Of a DNA stretch of 64,000 nt, positions 25,267 through 34,333 are shown one piece after another. A program made the translations under genes and the position numbers. The notes under the pieces were generated by a model. It did not search any database. It was given only the letters and a program-made list of their open reading frames with translations, and was not told the origin of the DNA. This stretch comes from CAWJHE01 sp963842455. Its GTDB lineage: Bacteria; Chloroflexota; Anaerolineae; Anaerolineales; UBA4823. How positions within the stretch are numbered: the first letter of the stretch is position 1; each line of letters starts with the position of its first letter. The DNA lies in contig CAWJHE010000006.1 in the NCBI GenBank assembly GCA_963842455.1, forward strand, positions 558,001 to 622,000, in the 5' to 3' direction.

Positions 25267-26322
25267 ATGACAGTAAAAGTAGGTATCAACGGTTTTGGTC
25301 GTATTGGACGACAGGTATTAAAAGCTATTCGTGATTATCATGGGGATGAGCTGGAAGTAGTAGCTTTTAATGATATTGGTGATCTTAAAACAATGGCCCA
25401 TTTATTAAAATATGACTCCAATTACGGACGTTTTGATGGAGAAATTGAAGTGGTTGAGGATGGGCTAATCATTGATGGCAAGAAAGTGACCGCCTTCAAG
25501 GAAACTGACCCAGCAAAAATTCCGTGGGGAGACATGGGCGTTAGCATAGTTGTTGAAGGTACCGGAATTTTTACCATCAAGAAAGATGGTGTAAACAAAA
25601 AGGGCAAGGAAGTCAAAGGCGCTGAGAACCATATCACCAAAGGTGGCGCTAAAAAGGTGATCATCACCGCTCCAGCACAAGACGAGGATTTGACGGTTGT
25701 GTTGGGCGTGAATGATGACCAGTACGATCCTGCCAGGCACCATGTGGTTTCGAACGCTTCCTGCACCACGAACTGTTTGGCGCCCGCAGCCAAGGTTGTT
25801 CATGATAAGTATCGTATTGTGCGCGGTTTCATGACTACTATCCATGCCTATACCAATGACCAAAAGATCCTGGATCTTCCACACAGTGACTTGCGCAGAG
25901 CCCGTGCTGCTGCAATGAGCATTATTCCGACAACCACAGGCGCTGCTCGTGCGATTAAGCTGGTCATCCCCGACCTGGCTGGCAAGATTGATGGATATGC
26001 TTTGCGAGTACCAACTTCGACTGTTTCTGTAGTTGATCTAACTGTGGAAGTTGAAGTTCCTACTACGACAGAACAATTGCGACAGGATTTCCGGGATGCA
26101 GCAGCTGGACCCATGAAAGGTATCCTGGCTGCTATCGATGAGCCCCTGGTGAGTATTGATTTCAAGGGCGACCCACATTCATCTTCAGTAGACCTTCCCT
26201 TCACCATGGTTCTTGGTAAGGAAGGTGGTACACTCTTAAAAGTTGTTACCTGGTACGATAACGAATGGGGATACTCGGTTCGCACCGCAGATTTAGCGGC
26301 TCTTATGGCCAAGGACCTCTAA
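25267..26322 (+). CDS. gap: Glyceraldehyde-3-phosphate dehydrogenase, type I
   Basis: 351 residues. Oxidises and phosphorylates glyceraldehyde-3-phosphate with NAD(P)+ to 1,3-bisphosphoglycerate. GGAGG stands 6 nt before the ATG. NAD site GINGFGRIGRQ at residues 5-15, catalytic SNASCTTNC with Cys166, HAYTNDQ with the catalytic His following, and WYDNEWGYSVR at the C-terminus. A short Lys-rich insertion (VNKKGKEVKGAE) lies before the active Cys, making it slightly longer than the usual 335 aa. First gene of gap-pgk-tpiA. Confidence 0.98.
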   Translation: MTVKVGINGFGRIGRQVLKAIRDYHGDELEVVAFNDIGDLKTMAHLLKYDSNYGRFDGEIEVVEDGLIIDGKKVTAFKETDPAKIPWGDMGVSIVVEGTGIFTIKKDGVNKKGKEVKGAENHITKGGAKKVIITAPAQDEDLTVVLGVNDDQYDPARHHVVSNASCTTNCLAPAAKVVHDKYRIVRGFMTTIHAYTNDQKILDLPHSDLRRARAAAMSIIPTTTGAARAIKLVIPDLAGKIDGYALRVPTSTVSVVDLTVEVEVPTTTEQLRQDFRDAAAGPMKGILAAIDEPLVSIDFKGDPHSSSVDLPFTMVLGKEGGTLLKVVTWYDNEWGYSVRTADLAALMAKDL

Positions 26323-26343
26323 AATTGAGCTCAAATTGAGTAA

Positions 26344-26380
26344 CAGAAAACGTGAGACGATTACCGTTTCACGTTTTCTG
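26344..26380 (+). promoter_or_regulatory. Strong intercistronic hairpin between gap and pgk
   Basis: Positions 26344-26359 pair with 26365-26380 (16 base pairs, one G-T wobble) around the loop ATTAC. It ends 5 nt before the GGAGG of pgk and has no T-run. A cis RNA element (mRNA stabiliser, processing site or translational control) fits better than a terminator. Confidence 0.75.
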
Positions 26381-26395
26381 TGTATGGAGGATAAT

Positions 26396-27571
26396 ATGTT
26401 CAACAAAAAGTTAATTACGGATGTAGATGTTCAGGGAAAACGCGTCTTGGTAAGAGTGGATTTCAATGTGCCGATCAAAGACGGCAAGGTTTCTGATGAT
26501 ACCCGGATCCAGGCTGCATTACCTACCATTAATTATTTACTGGATCATGGCGCCGCGTGTATTCTCTGTTCGCATCTGGGACGTCCAAAGGAAGGCCCAG
26601 AGCCCAAATACTCAATGCGACCGACTGCCGAACATCTGGCCGGATTACTAGGCAAGCCGGTTTCTTTTGCAGAAGATTGTATTGGTCCTTTGGCTAATGA
26701 TGCAGCGGCCAAGCTAAAGCCTGGAGATGTGCTTGTCCTCGAAAACACTCGTTTTCACAAAGGCGAGACGAAGAATGATCCAGATGTGGCACGACAGCTT
26801 GCTTCTCTGGCTGATCTTTATGTGAACGATGCGTTTGGTTCGGCCCATCGTGCGCACGCTTCTACAGAAGGTGTTACCCATTATTTACCATCAGTTGGGG
26901 GTTTTCTGATGGAGAAGGAAATCCGCTACTTGGGACAGGTCATTACAGAACCTGATCAACCTTTTGTTGCGATTTTAGGTGGCGCAAAAGTGAGTGATAA
27001 AATTGGTGTTATCCGCAATTTATTGCAGAAAGCTGATCACGTCCTGATTGGCGGAGGAATGGCAAATACATTCTTCAAAGCTCAAGGATACCCTGTGGGT
27101 GACTCCTTGGTGGAAGAAGATGCGCTAGAAACAGCGAAAGAATTACTTCAAATTGGCAGCTCCAAATTGCGTTTACCTGTTGATGTCATTATCGCTGATC
27201 GCTTCGAACAAGATGCCGAATCCAGGCATATGGATATGGGACCGGTACCAGATGGCTGGCGCATCTTAGATATTGGACCTGAAACTGTGGCAGCATACTC
27301 CAAGGTACTTAACCATGCGGCGACTGTCGTATGGAATGGCCCGATGGGTGTTTTTGAGTTTCCAAAATTCGCGAAGGGTACCTTTGGTATTGCTAAGGCA
27401 GTTGCCGCCAGCAACGCAATCTCGATCGTTGGTGGAGGTGACTCGGTCGCAGCCATAAACCTGTCTGGGCTAAGTGACCAGATTACGCATATATCAACTG
27501 GTGGTGGGGCATCGCTCGAGATGTTGGAAGGGCTCGTACTCCCGGGAGTTGCAGCTTTACTGGATAAATGA
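26396..27571 (+). CDS. pgk: Phosphoglycerate kinase
   Basis: 391 residues from ATG 26396, with GGAGG 5 nt upstream; the open frame to 26336 contains the intercistronic hairpin and is not coding. Makes ATP from 1,3-bisphosphoglycerate. Marks: RVLVRVDFNVPIKDG near the N-terminus, CSHLGRPKEG, LENTRFHKGE, NDAFGSAHRAHAS, ILGGAKVSDKIGVI, GGGMANTFF, WNGPMGVFE and the nucleotide-binding GGGDSVAA with STGGGASLE. Complete and monofunctional, with no fused tpiA. Second gene of the operon. Confidence 0.98.
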   Translation: MFNKKLITDVDVQGKRVLVRVDFNVPIKDGKVSDDTRIQAALPTINYLLDHGAACILCSHLGRPKEGPEPKYSMRPTAEHLAGLLGKPVSFAEDCIGPLANDAAAKLKPGDVLVLENTRFHKGETKNDPDVARQLASLADLYVNDAFGSAHRAHASTEGVTHYLPSVGGFLMEKEIRYLGQVITEPDQPFVAILGGAKVSDKIGVIRNLLQKADHVLIGGGMANTFFKAQGYPVGDSLVEEDALETAKELLQIGSSKLRLPVDVIIADRFEQDAESRHMDMGPVPDGWRILDIGPETVAAYSKVLNHAATVVWNGPMGVFEFPKFAKGTFGIAKAVAASNAISIVGGGDSVAAINLSGLSDQITHISTGGGASLEMLEGLVLPGVAALLDK

Positions 27572-27617
27572 TGATCCTTCTTCTTGCAACACCAATATTG
27601 GGAAAGGTTATTGAAAA

Positions 27618-28389
27618 ATGAGAAAACCACTTGTGGCTGGAAATTGGAAGATGAACAAAACTGTGGCGGAAGCTCGTCACCTGGTTTCCGAATTAGTGCC
27701 AGTACTACAGGATATTCAAGGTGTTGATAAGGTACTTTGCCCTACCTTTCCTTGTTTGCTGCCTGTGTCGGCTCTTTTAGAAGGAACTGATATTGGTCTG
27801 GGCGCTCAAAATATGTACTGGCAGGAGTCTGGTGCTTATACGGGAGAAGTGTCTCCAACGATGGTTGCGGAGCATTGTCGTTATGTGATTTTGGGCCACT
27901 CAGAACGGCGTAAATATTTTTCGGAGACCGATGAAACAGTAAACCTGAAAGTCAAAGCGGCGCTTAAAACACAACCTGGTGCCTATTGTTTGTGTTGGTG
28001 AAACCCTGGATGAATACGAAGCTGGCTTAACGGCTGAGGTCGTGTCTCGGCAGATACACCAGGGTTTGGTTGGTTTGGAAGTTGAATTAGCCCCGGGGTC
28101 TGGAAAAGAAATTGTCATTGCTTACGAACCGGTTTGGGCTATTGGAACTGGTAAACCATCTACAGCGGAAGGTGCATCCCAGGTGATTGCCGAGGTTATT
28201 CGCAAAAGCCTGAGTGAAATGTTTGGCCAAACATTTGCCCAATCCGTTAGAGTATTGTACGGTGGATCGGTGACAGGCAGTAATGCAAGCGAGTATTTTT
28301 CGGATCCGGAAATTGACGGCGCTTTAGTCGGAGGTGCTAGTCTGAAGGTTTCCGATTTTTCGCAAATTGTCAGAGCGGCTGCTGGATAA
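27618..28389 (+). CDS. tpiA: Triosephosphate isomerase, interrupted by a one-base frameshift
   Basis: 256 residues if one A is removed from AAAA at 27966-27969. As given, the first frame stops at 28001 and the second is open from about 27979 to 28389. Part one holds NWKMN (Lys11) and ILGHSERR (catalytic His94); part two holds PIVCVGE, AYEPVWAIGTG (catalytic Glu), VLYGGSV and DGALVGGASL. Joined, the sequence reads AALKHNLVPIVCVGE, exactly the family pattern. An intact TIM is expected in an organism with gap and pgk in the same operon, so an error in the sequence is the simplest explanation. Third gene of gap-pgk-tpiA. Confidence 0.93.
27966..27969 (+). other. Probable one-base insertion (frameshift) in tpiA
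   Basis: AAAA run after CTT. Deleting one A restores LKHNLVPIVCVGE. Position is well constrained by the conserved residues on both sides. Confidence 0.8.
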
Positions 28390-28401
28390 CTCTAACCTGC
28401 G

Positions 28402-29154
28402 ATGTTTGAGCCTCTGGACGGTTTGTGGTTAATCGTTCTGTTGCTTTTACCTTTGCTGTTTCTGCAACGTTCGCTGCACCGGGAAATTCAGGCTATTCTG
28501 TTATTGCTGACCAGGCGATCAGATATTGCGTTGACCATTTTCGCAATCCTGTTTTTTCCCGGTGTTTTGTTACATGAAGGCAGTCACTGGCTAATGGCGC
28601 GTGTGTTAAGGGTGAGGACCGGTCGCTTTTCCTTGATACCAAAGCCCCTGGCAAATGGACGGCTACGTTTAGGTTACGTGGAAACGGCCACCCCGGATAT
28701 TGCCCGGGATGCACTGATTGGGTTTGCACCTCTTTTGACCGGTGGGGCGTTTGTTATATTTGCCGGAGTGATGCAATTAAACCTGGACATGTTTTGGGCT
28801 GCCTGGCAAGCAAAAAGTATTTCAGCTCAATTGGTTCGAGACTTGTTGAAACAACCTGATTTCTGGTTATGGTTTTACCTGGTGGTTACAGTAAGCAGCA
28901 CCATGATGCCTTCGGAAGCAGATCGCAAAGCCTGGGTTCCAGTGAGTATTTTCTTATCCATTCTGATCGCCATCAGTTTGTTTGCAGGGGCTGGCCCCTG
29001 GTTACTGGAACATCTTTCCAATCCCATTGGTCGAGCTTTAAATGCCCTGGCATTGGTCTTCGGTATTAGCGTTTTGGTACATTTCGTATTGATTTTTCCT
29101 CTTTGGGGTGTGCGAAAGTTATTATCACGTATGATGAAATTGGATGTGGTTTGA
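28402..29154 (+). CDS. Membrane protein with HExxH motif (putative zinc metallopeptidase)
   Basis: 250 residues. About six hydrophobic segments. HEGSH at residues 58-62, at the end of the second helix (FPGVLLHEGSHWLMARVLRV), matches the HExxH zinc-ligand motif seen in M50-like membrane proteases. A conserved-looking SEADRKAW segment lies near residue 175 and might supply the third ligand, but the N-P-x-x-x-x-D-G motif of site-2 proteases is not visible. It starts 12 nt after tpiA, so is probably co-transcribed. I do not recognise a named family; protease activity is inferred from the motif alone. Confidence 0.6.
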   Translation: MFEPLDGLWLIVLLLLPLLFLQRSLHREIQAILLLLTRRSDIALTIFAILFFPGVLLHEGSHWLMARVLRVRTGRFSLIPKPLANGRLRLGYVETATPDIARDALIGFAPLLTGGAFVIFAGVMQLNLDMFWAAWQAKSISAQLVRDLLKQPDFWLWFYLVVTVSSTMMPSEADRKAWVPVSIFLSILIAISLFAGAGPWLLEHLSNPIGRALNALALVFGISVLVHFVLIFPLWGVRKLLSRMMKLDVV

Positions 29155-29164
29155 TGTGTCATGT

Positions 29165-29170
29165 TATAAT
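29165..29170 (+). promoter_or_regulatory. Candidate -10 box for the NusG-paralogue/GMD cluster
   Basis: TATAAT in the 69-bp gap before the NusG-like gene. TTGGAT at 29140-29145 is a weak -35 at 19-base spacing. It would give a leader of about 48 nt. Confidence 0.4.
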
Positions 29171-29223
29171 CGTTTCCTTGCCACATTTCTGTTTTTTGGT
29201 AAGATGTTGGGCGTAGGAGAAAG

Positions 29224-29748
29224 ATGTTCGTCATGGAAAATGGTTGGTATGCTCTGCGCTGTAAGCCTCGCAAGGAAGATGTTGTTTGGCAGCAAGTGCG
29301 CAGCCAGGGTTTTGAAACTTTCTACCCACGAATTAAAGTGACTCCTGTTAACCCGCGGGCAAAAAAGCTAAAACCTTATTTTCCCGGTTACTTGTTCGTC
29401 CAGATTGATTTAGAGAAAGCGGGAAATTCTGTTTTTCAGTGGATGCCTCACACATTGGGTTTGGTGAATTTTGGGGGAGAACCGGCTCTTGTACCGGAAA
29501 ATTTGATCCACGCCATTCGCTCGCGAGTGGATGAGATTAATCAATCTGGGGGAGAGCTATTCGACGGATTGCAAAGTGGTGATGTCGTTCGCATCAGCAA
29601 TGGACCTTTTGCAGGATATGAAGCCATATTCGATGCACGGCTGCCAGGCAGTGTTCGTGTAAGGGTTTTGTTGGAGCTGTTGGGCAGCAAACGGCAGGTG
29701 CCTCTGGTTATAGATGCCGGGCAGATTGAACGCAAAAAACGATCATAA
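29224..29748 (+). CDS. Specialised NusG paralogue (RfaH/LoaP-type transcription elongation factor)
   Basis: 174 residues. NGN domain at about 1-110 (NGWYALRCKPRKEDVVWQQV ... KPYFPGYLFVQIDLE) and a C-terminal KOW domain at about 118-174 (LQSGDVVRISNGPFAGYEAIFDA). Such short NusG paralogues sit at the head of polysaccharide or secondary-metabolite operons and let RNA polymerase read through long clusters. That is also the position here, ahead of two GMD-like genes, a phosphatase and two GT-C genes. AGGAG is 5 nt before the ATG. The housekeeping nusG, normally beside secE/rplK, is not in the window. Confidence 0.92.
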   Translation: MFVMENGWYALRCKPRKEDVVWQQVRSQGFETFYPRIKVTPVNPRAKKLKPYFPGYLFVQIDLEKAGNSVFQWMPHTLGLVNFGGEPALVPENLIHAIRSRVDEINQSGGELFDGLQSGDVVRISNGPFAGYEAIFDARLPGSVRVRVLLELLGSKRQVPLVIDAGQIERKKRS

Positions 29749-29780
29749 AGGAAAAATCATCAGATTAGGAACAATCTACT

Positions 29781-30848
29781 ATGAAAAAAGCATTGATTAC
29801 AGGTATAACTGGCCAGGATGGATCTTACCTGGCGGAACTGTTGTTGTCAAAAGGATATGAAGTTCATGGTCTAATCCGGCGTGCCAGTACCTTCAACACC
29901 CAGCGCATTGATCATCTCTATCATGATCCTCATAATGGAGAGAAGGTTTCTTTGTACTTGCATTATGGGGATATGGCCAACACTGGAAACCTGGTTGATT
30001 TGGTGTACAACATTCGTCCTGAAGAAGTTTATCACCTGGCAGCACAAAGCCATGTGCGCGTGAGCTTTGATCTGCCCGAATATACAGGTGATGTAACCGG
30101 GCTTGGAACATTACGTTTGCTGGAATCTATCCGGAAGAGCGGGATAAATGCGCGTTTTTATCAGGCATCTTCGAGTGAGATGTTTGGTAGTGCTAAGCCG
30201 CCGCAAAACGAGCAAACCATATTTCAACCACAAAGTCCATATGCAGCCGCGAAGGTATATGCCTATTGGATCACCCGGAATTATCGTGAAGGCTACAATA
30301 TTTTCGCGAGTAACGGGATATTGTTTAACCACGAATCCCCCCGTCGTGGTGAAACATTTGTGACCCGAAAAATCACCCGCGCTTTGGCTGCAATTATGGC
30401 AGGTAAACAAAATGCACTTTACCTTGGTAATTTAGATGCCAGGCGCGATTGGGGTTATGCTCCAGATTATGTGGCGGCGATGTGGAAAATGATGCAGGTA
30501 GACCAGGCTGGCGATTTTGTCATTTCAACAGGAGAAGCTCATTCTGTGCGCGAGTTTTTAGATGAGGCTTTTGGTTACGTCGGTCTTGATTGGAATGATT
30601 ATGTCAAAATTGACCCCCGGTATTTTCGTCCCACGGAGGTAGATTATTTACTGGGTGATTCGTCCAGGGCTCGAAAAACGTTGAATTGGGAGCCGCGTGT
30701 CTACTTCCGCGATCTGGTCCGGGTGATGGTCGATGCGGATTTGGAGCTGATGGGATTAAAAGCCCCGGGTGAAGGACGGAAAATCTTGGAAGCTAATCAC
30801 GGGAAATGGCACCGCTGGGAAGATCAAGTCGTTAGTATGGAAGGATAG
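29781..30848 (+). CDS. gmd: GDP-mannose 4,6-dehydratase
   Basis: 355 residues, the usual GMD length. Converts GDP-D-mannose to GDP-4-keto-6-deoxy-D-mannose, precursor of GDP-fucose, rhamnose and perosamine. Extended SDR fold: ITGITGQDGSYLAELLL (NADP loop), SSSEMFG (catalytic Ser/Glu), YAAAKVYA (Tyr-x-x-x-Lys), and the GMD-specific NHESPRRGETFVTRKI and NLDARRDWGYA. Strongly suggests a 6-deoxyhexose in an exported glycan. It lies between the NusG paralogue and a second, shorter homologue 5 nt downstream. Confidence 0.97.
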   Translation: MKKALITGITGQDGSYLAELLLSKGYEVHGLIRRASTFNTQRIDHLYHDPHNGEKVSLYLHYGDMANTGNLVDLVYNIRPEEVYHLAAQSHVRVSFDLPEYTGDVTGLGTLRLLESIRKSGINARFYQASSSEMFGSAKPPQNEQTIFQPQSPYAAAKVYAYWITRNYREGYNIFASNGILFNHESPRRGETFVTRKITRALAAIMAGKQNALYLGNLDARRDWGYAPDYVAAMWKMMQVDQAGDFVISTGEAHSVREFLDEAFGYVGLDWNDYVKIDPRYFRPTEVDYLLGDSSRARKTLNWEPRVYFRDLVRVMVDADLELMGLKAPGEGRKILEANHGKWHRWEDQVVSMEG

Positions 30849-30853
30849 CACCT

Positions 30854-31816
30854 TTGACCAAGGCTTTGATTTTGGGTGTCGACGGACAGGATGGTTCTTA
30901 CCTGGCTGAGCTTTTGTTAGAAAAAGGCTACCAGGTCGTTGGATGGATTCCCCAAAATATTGATGTATCTCTAAAGAATATTCATCATTTTTTGGGAGAT
31001 ATGTCAATCATTAAGGGTGATCTGCGTGAATCTGAAGGCTTGCTGGCTTGTTTAGAGGAACACCAACCGGATGAAATTTATAATTTAGCAGGTCCATCTT
31101 CTCCTGCAGCATCCTGGGATGAGGTTGCAATGGTTGGGGATATCGCCGGTTTAGGTGTAGGTCGCCTGTTGGATGCTGTCCGTAACGTAACACCCAAGGC
31201 CAGGTTTTACCAGGCATCATCCAGTGAGTTATTTGGAAATCCTGTTGAAGTGCCCCAACGCGAGACCACACCTTTCCAACCTCGAAATCCGTACGGGATT
31301 TCAAAATTATATGCACATTGGCTTACAGTTCGATACCGGGAAAGGTACGGAATACACGCTCTCTCTGGGATTCTGTTCAATCATGAAAGCCCTAGACGTG
31401 GGGATATTTTTGTTACAAGAAAGATAACGCGCCGGGCAGCAGAAATTAAACTGGGTTTAGCTGCTGAGCTAAGGTTGGGAAACCTGGATGCCCGGCGCGA
31501 CTGGGGCTACGCAGGCGATTATGTCTTGGCAATGTGGCTGATGTTGCAGCATCAACCTGCTGATGATTTTGTTATTGGGACGGGTGTAACCCATTCGGTG
31601 CGCGAATTTTGTGAGCTGGCTTTTGCCAGGTTGGATTTAGATTACCGGGATTACGTTGTGCAAGATGAAGCCTATTATCGGCCTGTTGAACCTGCCCAAT
31701 TGGTTGCTGATTCCAGCAAGGCTCAACGTGTTTTGGGTTGGCAGGCTGAAGTATCATTTTCTGAGCTAGTATACCGAATGGTTGATGTTGACCTAAAGTT
31801 GTTACAAAACGTTTAA
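30854..31816 (+). CDS. GMD-like SDR epimerase/reductase (second GMD paralogue)
   Basis: 320 residues from TTG 30854. Clearly homologous to the gene before it: GVDGQDGSYLAELLL, SSSELFG, YGISKLYA, NHESPRRGDIFVTRKI and NLDARRDWGYAGDY are shared. It is 35 residues shorter, mainly through a shorter second beta-strand region after the NADP loop. All catalytic residues (Ser, Tyr, Lys and the Glu of SSSE) are kept. Either a second dehydratase or an enzyme acting on the 4-keto product (RMD/GDP-4-keto-reductase role); order in the operon favours the latter, the sequence favours the former. Confidence 0.85.
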   Translation: MTKALILGVDGQDGSYLAELLLEKGYQVVGWIPQNIDVSLKNIHHFLGDMSIIKGDLRESEGLLACLEEHQPDEIYNLAGPSSPAASWDEVAMVGDIAGLGVGRLLDAVRNVTPKARFYQASSSELFGNPVEVPQRETTPFQPRNPYGISKLYAHWLTVRYRERYGIHALSGILFNHESPRRGDIFVTRKITRRAAEIKLGLAAELRLGNLDARRDWGYAGDYVLAMWLMLQHQPADDFVIGTGVTHSVREFCELAFARLDLDYRDYVVQDEAYYRPVEPAQLVADSSKAQRVLGWQAEVSFSELVYRMVDVDLKLLQNV

Positions 31817-31875
31817 GTTTGATAGGCACTTTCCCCTCAAGGGTGAGAGATGTCCCATTGTTTGGTGATGCACCT

Positions 31876-32352
31876 ATGTACTCTGTCCTTTTTGTTTGTA
31901 CTGCCAATATTTGCCGCTCTCCTATGGCGATGGGAATCTTTAAATCCAAAATGCAAGCTAACGAAGGGTGGAGAATTGAATCTGCAGGCGTTTGGGCCAG
32001 GCAGGGATACCCAGTGCACACTTATGTGCAGATGATTCTGAATAATCGCGGCGTTGATCTGAAAGATCATCGATCGAGGCGGATCACGAGGGAAATTCTT
32101 AAACACTTCAATTTAGTATTGGTCATGGAATTGGGGCACAAAGAAGGACTTAGAGTTGCTTTTCCAGAATACACTAACAAAGTCTTTTTGTTGTCCGAGA
32201 TGGTAAATCACAATTTTGATATTGTTGATCCCATCGGCGGAGAATTTGCGGATTTTCACGAAACCGCAATCGAAATCGAGCAGATCTTGGATGACGGATT
32301 TGGCAAAATTATCCAGTTAGCCAGTAACCATTCGAGAACAAAAGATGACTGA
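31876..32352 (+). CDS. Low-molecular-weight protein tyrosine phosphatase (Wzb-like)
   Basis: 158 residues from ATG 31876 with GGTGAT just upstream; the frame from TTG 31819 adds a non-homologous 19 residues. The P-loop is VCTANICRSP (C-x5-R, Cys8-Arg14). The general-acid loop reads VDPIGGE, with the Asp-Pro kept but without the usual following Tyr, so tyrosine control of the enzyme itself is missing. In exopolysaccharide clusters such phosphatases oppose a Wzc-type tyrosine kinase, which is not in the window. The stop overlaps the start of the next gene by 8 nt. Confidence 0.9.
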   Translation: MYSVLFVCTANICRSPMAMGIFKSKMQANEGWRIESAGVWARQGYPVHTYVQMILNNRGVDLKDHRSRRITREILKHFNLVLVMELGHKEGLRVAFPEYTNKVFLLSEMVNHNFDIVDPIGGEFADFHETAIEIEQILDDGFGKIIQLASNHSRTKDD

Positions 32353-34333
32353 TCAATTGGAATCTAAACACCCAAAAGAATGGATCCAAATTTCACTTCT
32401 GCTATTATTGGGATTAGTTATAGGGCTGGTTTTTACCTTCACGTTACCCCCCTGGCAGCATTACGACGAACCCATGCATTTTGAGTATGTTTGGTTGGCT
32501 GCAAATCTGGATCGATTACCCCAGCCCGGAGATTACAACCAGGAGCTTAGCCAAAAAGTGATGATTTCAATGGGGCTGTATCGATTCTGGGGTGATAAAC
32601 AAAAACTGGAGTACGCACCGGATGAAAAAGTTGCGATTCAGGGTTATTCTCAACTCCATGAACCTCCCTTCTATTATCTGGCTGCTTCCCTGCCTCTACG
32701 CTTGTTAAGAACAGAAAAAATTGAGATCCAGTTATATGCTGCCCGACTGGTATCCCTGGTTTTCTTCCTGATAACCATTTTTGCGGCGTGGAATTCTGCC
32801 AGAGAGTTAACACCACCAGGACATGGTTTCCGCTGGTTATTACCGTTATCGCTGATTCTTCTGCCTTCTTTTGCCGACCTGATGACAGCAGTCAACAGTG
32901 ATGCAGCAGCCGTTGCCGTTGCGTCTCTATTTATTTGGATCAGCATTCGATTGCTCAAACGCGGGTTTTCCTGGTTAGGTTTTCTGATTTTGAGTGGTTT
33001 AGCTGGATTGACGATATTCACCAAAAATACCGCCATGGTTGTTTTAGCCATCTATCCTCTGGTTGTCTTATTTTCATTAATCCGCAACCGCTGGCGCCCC
33101 CTTGCCTGGGGGCTGGTAATTGTGGTGGTTGCAGGATTGCTGTTTTTTAGCTTGACATTTGATCATCCACTTTATTGGTTTACAGCCTCGCTCCAACCTG
33201 AGCCATTACGCTTGGAAAGCCAGCAGGCAATTCACGGAGACCATGTCATTGCATTAGAACCGGGAACGGGGAAATCACCTGACTGGTGGCCAATAGCAGC
33301 GCAATCGGTACCGGCAAGGGATGTGAAAAATTTAGCGGGAGAGGTGTTAAATTTTGGCTTTTGGGCATGGGCAGACGTACCAACTGAAATCAACTCACCA
33401 GCTATTCATGCAAATGATGTAGTATATTCAATTTCAATCCCATTAGAAACAAGTCCCCGTTTTTATAGCTTCTCTTTCCAGGTTCCTGGTGATACGGAAC
33501 GAATTTATCTGACACTGGATCCAAAACCGAGACCCAAAGCTGCAGTGGTTTATTATGATGGTCTTGTGCTTGTGACGGGAAAACCCAATTTACTGGAAGA
33601 ACCCGAAATATTAGGTGTTGATGCTGGAAATGTTTTGTGGGGTGATGATCAACATATCAACTGGCTGAGGAATTCTTCTGTGGAAATCACCGCTCCTCGA
33701 TTTATTAGGGTGATTGATCAATACGGCTCTCGGTTCTTGCCGGATGGTATGATGCCTAGCATGCTCCTGGAAGCAGTTTTGGATTATCGCGGGTTGGAGC
33801 ATGTTCATTTTACGGCTGCCGAGCGTCTGTTCCGAAATTTCTGGGGAAAATTTGCCTGGGGACATATCGGGTTATCTGGCTGGAAATTTTTCGGCAAACC
33901 TTATTTGGGGCTGGCTGTATTTGCTGGCCTGGCTGTGATGGGGTTTATCGTCGCATCTCTCCGACGCTGGAAGTCGTTGGATAAATCGTTGTTGTCGGTC
34001 CTTCTCCTGCTCTTAGTGTTTGCCTGGGGATTTAATTTCTTGCGCGGCGTGCCTTATGTGGTCAATTCAAAGTTGTACCTCACCGTAGCCAGGCACGGAT
34101 TTCCAGTGATCATCCCGACCATGATGTTATTGGTTGTGGGTTGGACTGAAATCGCCCATATTTTGACCAGGCTGTGGGATAAGTTGTTACAGTGGTTAAG
34201 AGTGAAAGAAACGCCACGAAAGAATTTATCAAGGGGTTTCGAATTTTTATTTAATAGCTTGTTAGTGATTATCTGGATAGGTTTAACAGCAGGCGCTTTG
34301 ATAAGTATTCTTCAATACTATAAGATGTTCTAA
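32345..34333 (+). CDS. GT-C-like polytopic membrane glycosyltransferase (DUF2142-like)
   Basis: 662 residues with at least ten hydrophobic helices and a large soluble segment at about 290-480. The first outside loop has PPWQHYDEPMHFEYVWL, the acidic D-E-P-x-H motif of DUF2142 and related GT-C enzymes that take sugars from polyprenyl phosphates. Probably works at the outer face of the membrane in glycan assembly. Starts inside the phosphatase gene end, so it is translationally coupled. Acceptor and sugar are unknown. A weak hairpin at 34343-34366 separates it from the next GT-C gene. Confidence 0.75.
   Translation: MTDQLESKHPKEWIQISLLLLLGLVIGLVFTFTLPPWQHYDEPMHFEYVWLAANLDRLPQPGDYNQELSQKVMISMGLYRFWGDKQKLEYAPDEKVAIQGYSQLHEPPFYYLAASLPLRLLRTEKIEIQLYAARLVSLVFFLITIFAAWNSARELTPPGHGFRWLLPLSLILLPSFADLMTAVNSDAAAVAVASLFIWISIRLLKRGFSWLGFLILSGLAGLTIFTKNTAMVVLAIYPLVVLFSLIRNRWRPLAWGLVIVVVAGLLFFSLTFDHPLYWFTASLQPEPLRLESQQAIHGDHVIALEPGTGKSPDWWPIAAQSVPARDVKNLAGEVLNFGFWAWADVPTEINSPAIHANDVVYSISIPLETSPRFYSFSFQVPGDTERIYLTLDPKPRPKAAVVYYDGLVLVTGKPNLLEEPEILGVDAGNVLWGDDQHINWLRNSSVEITAPRFIRVIDQYGSRFLPDGMMPSMLLEAVLDYRGLEHVHFTAAERLFRNFWGKFAWGHIGLSGWKFFGKPYLGLAVFAGLAVMGFIVASLRRWKSLDKSLLSVLLLLLVFAWGFNFLRGVPYVVNSKLYLTVARHGFPVIIPTMMLLVVGWTEIAHILTRLWDKLLQWLRVKETPRKNLSRGFEFLFNSLLVIIWIGLTAGALISILQYYKMF

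Noticed and set aside
26336..26395. Extension of the pgk frame into the gap-pgk gap
   Set aside because: Contains the hairpin and precedes a GGAGG-supported start at 26396.
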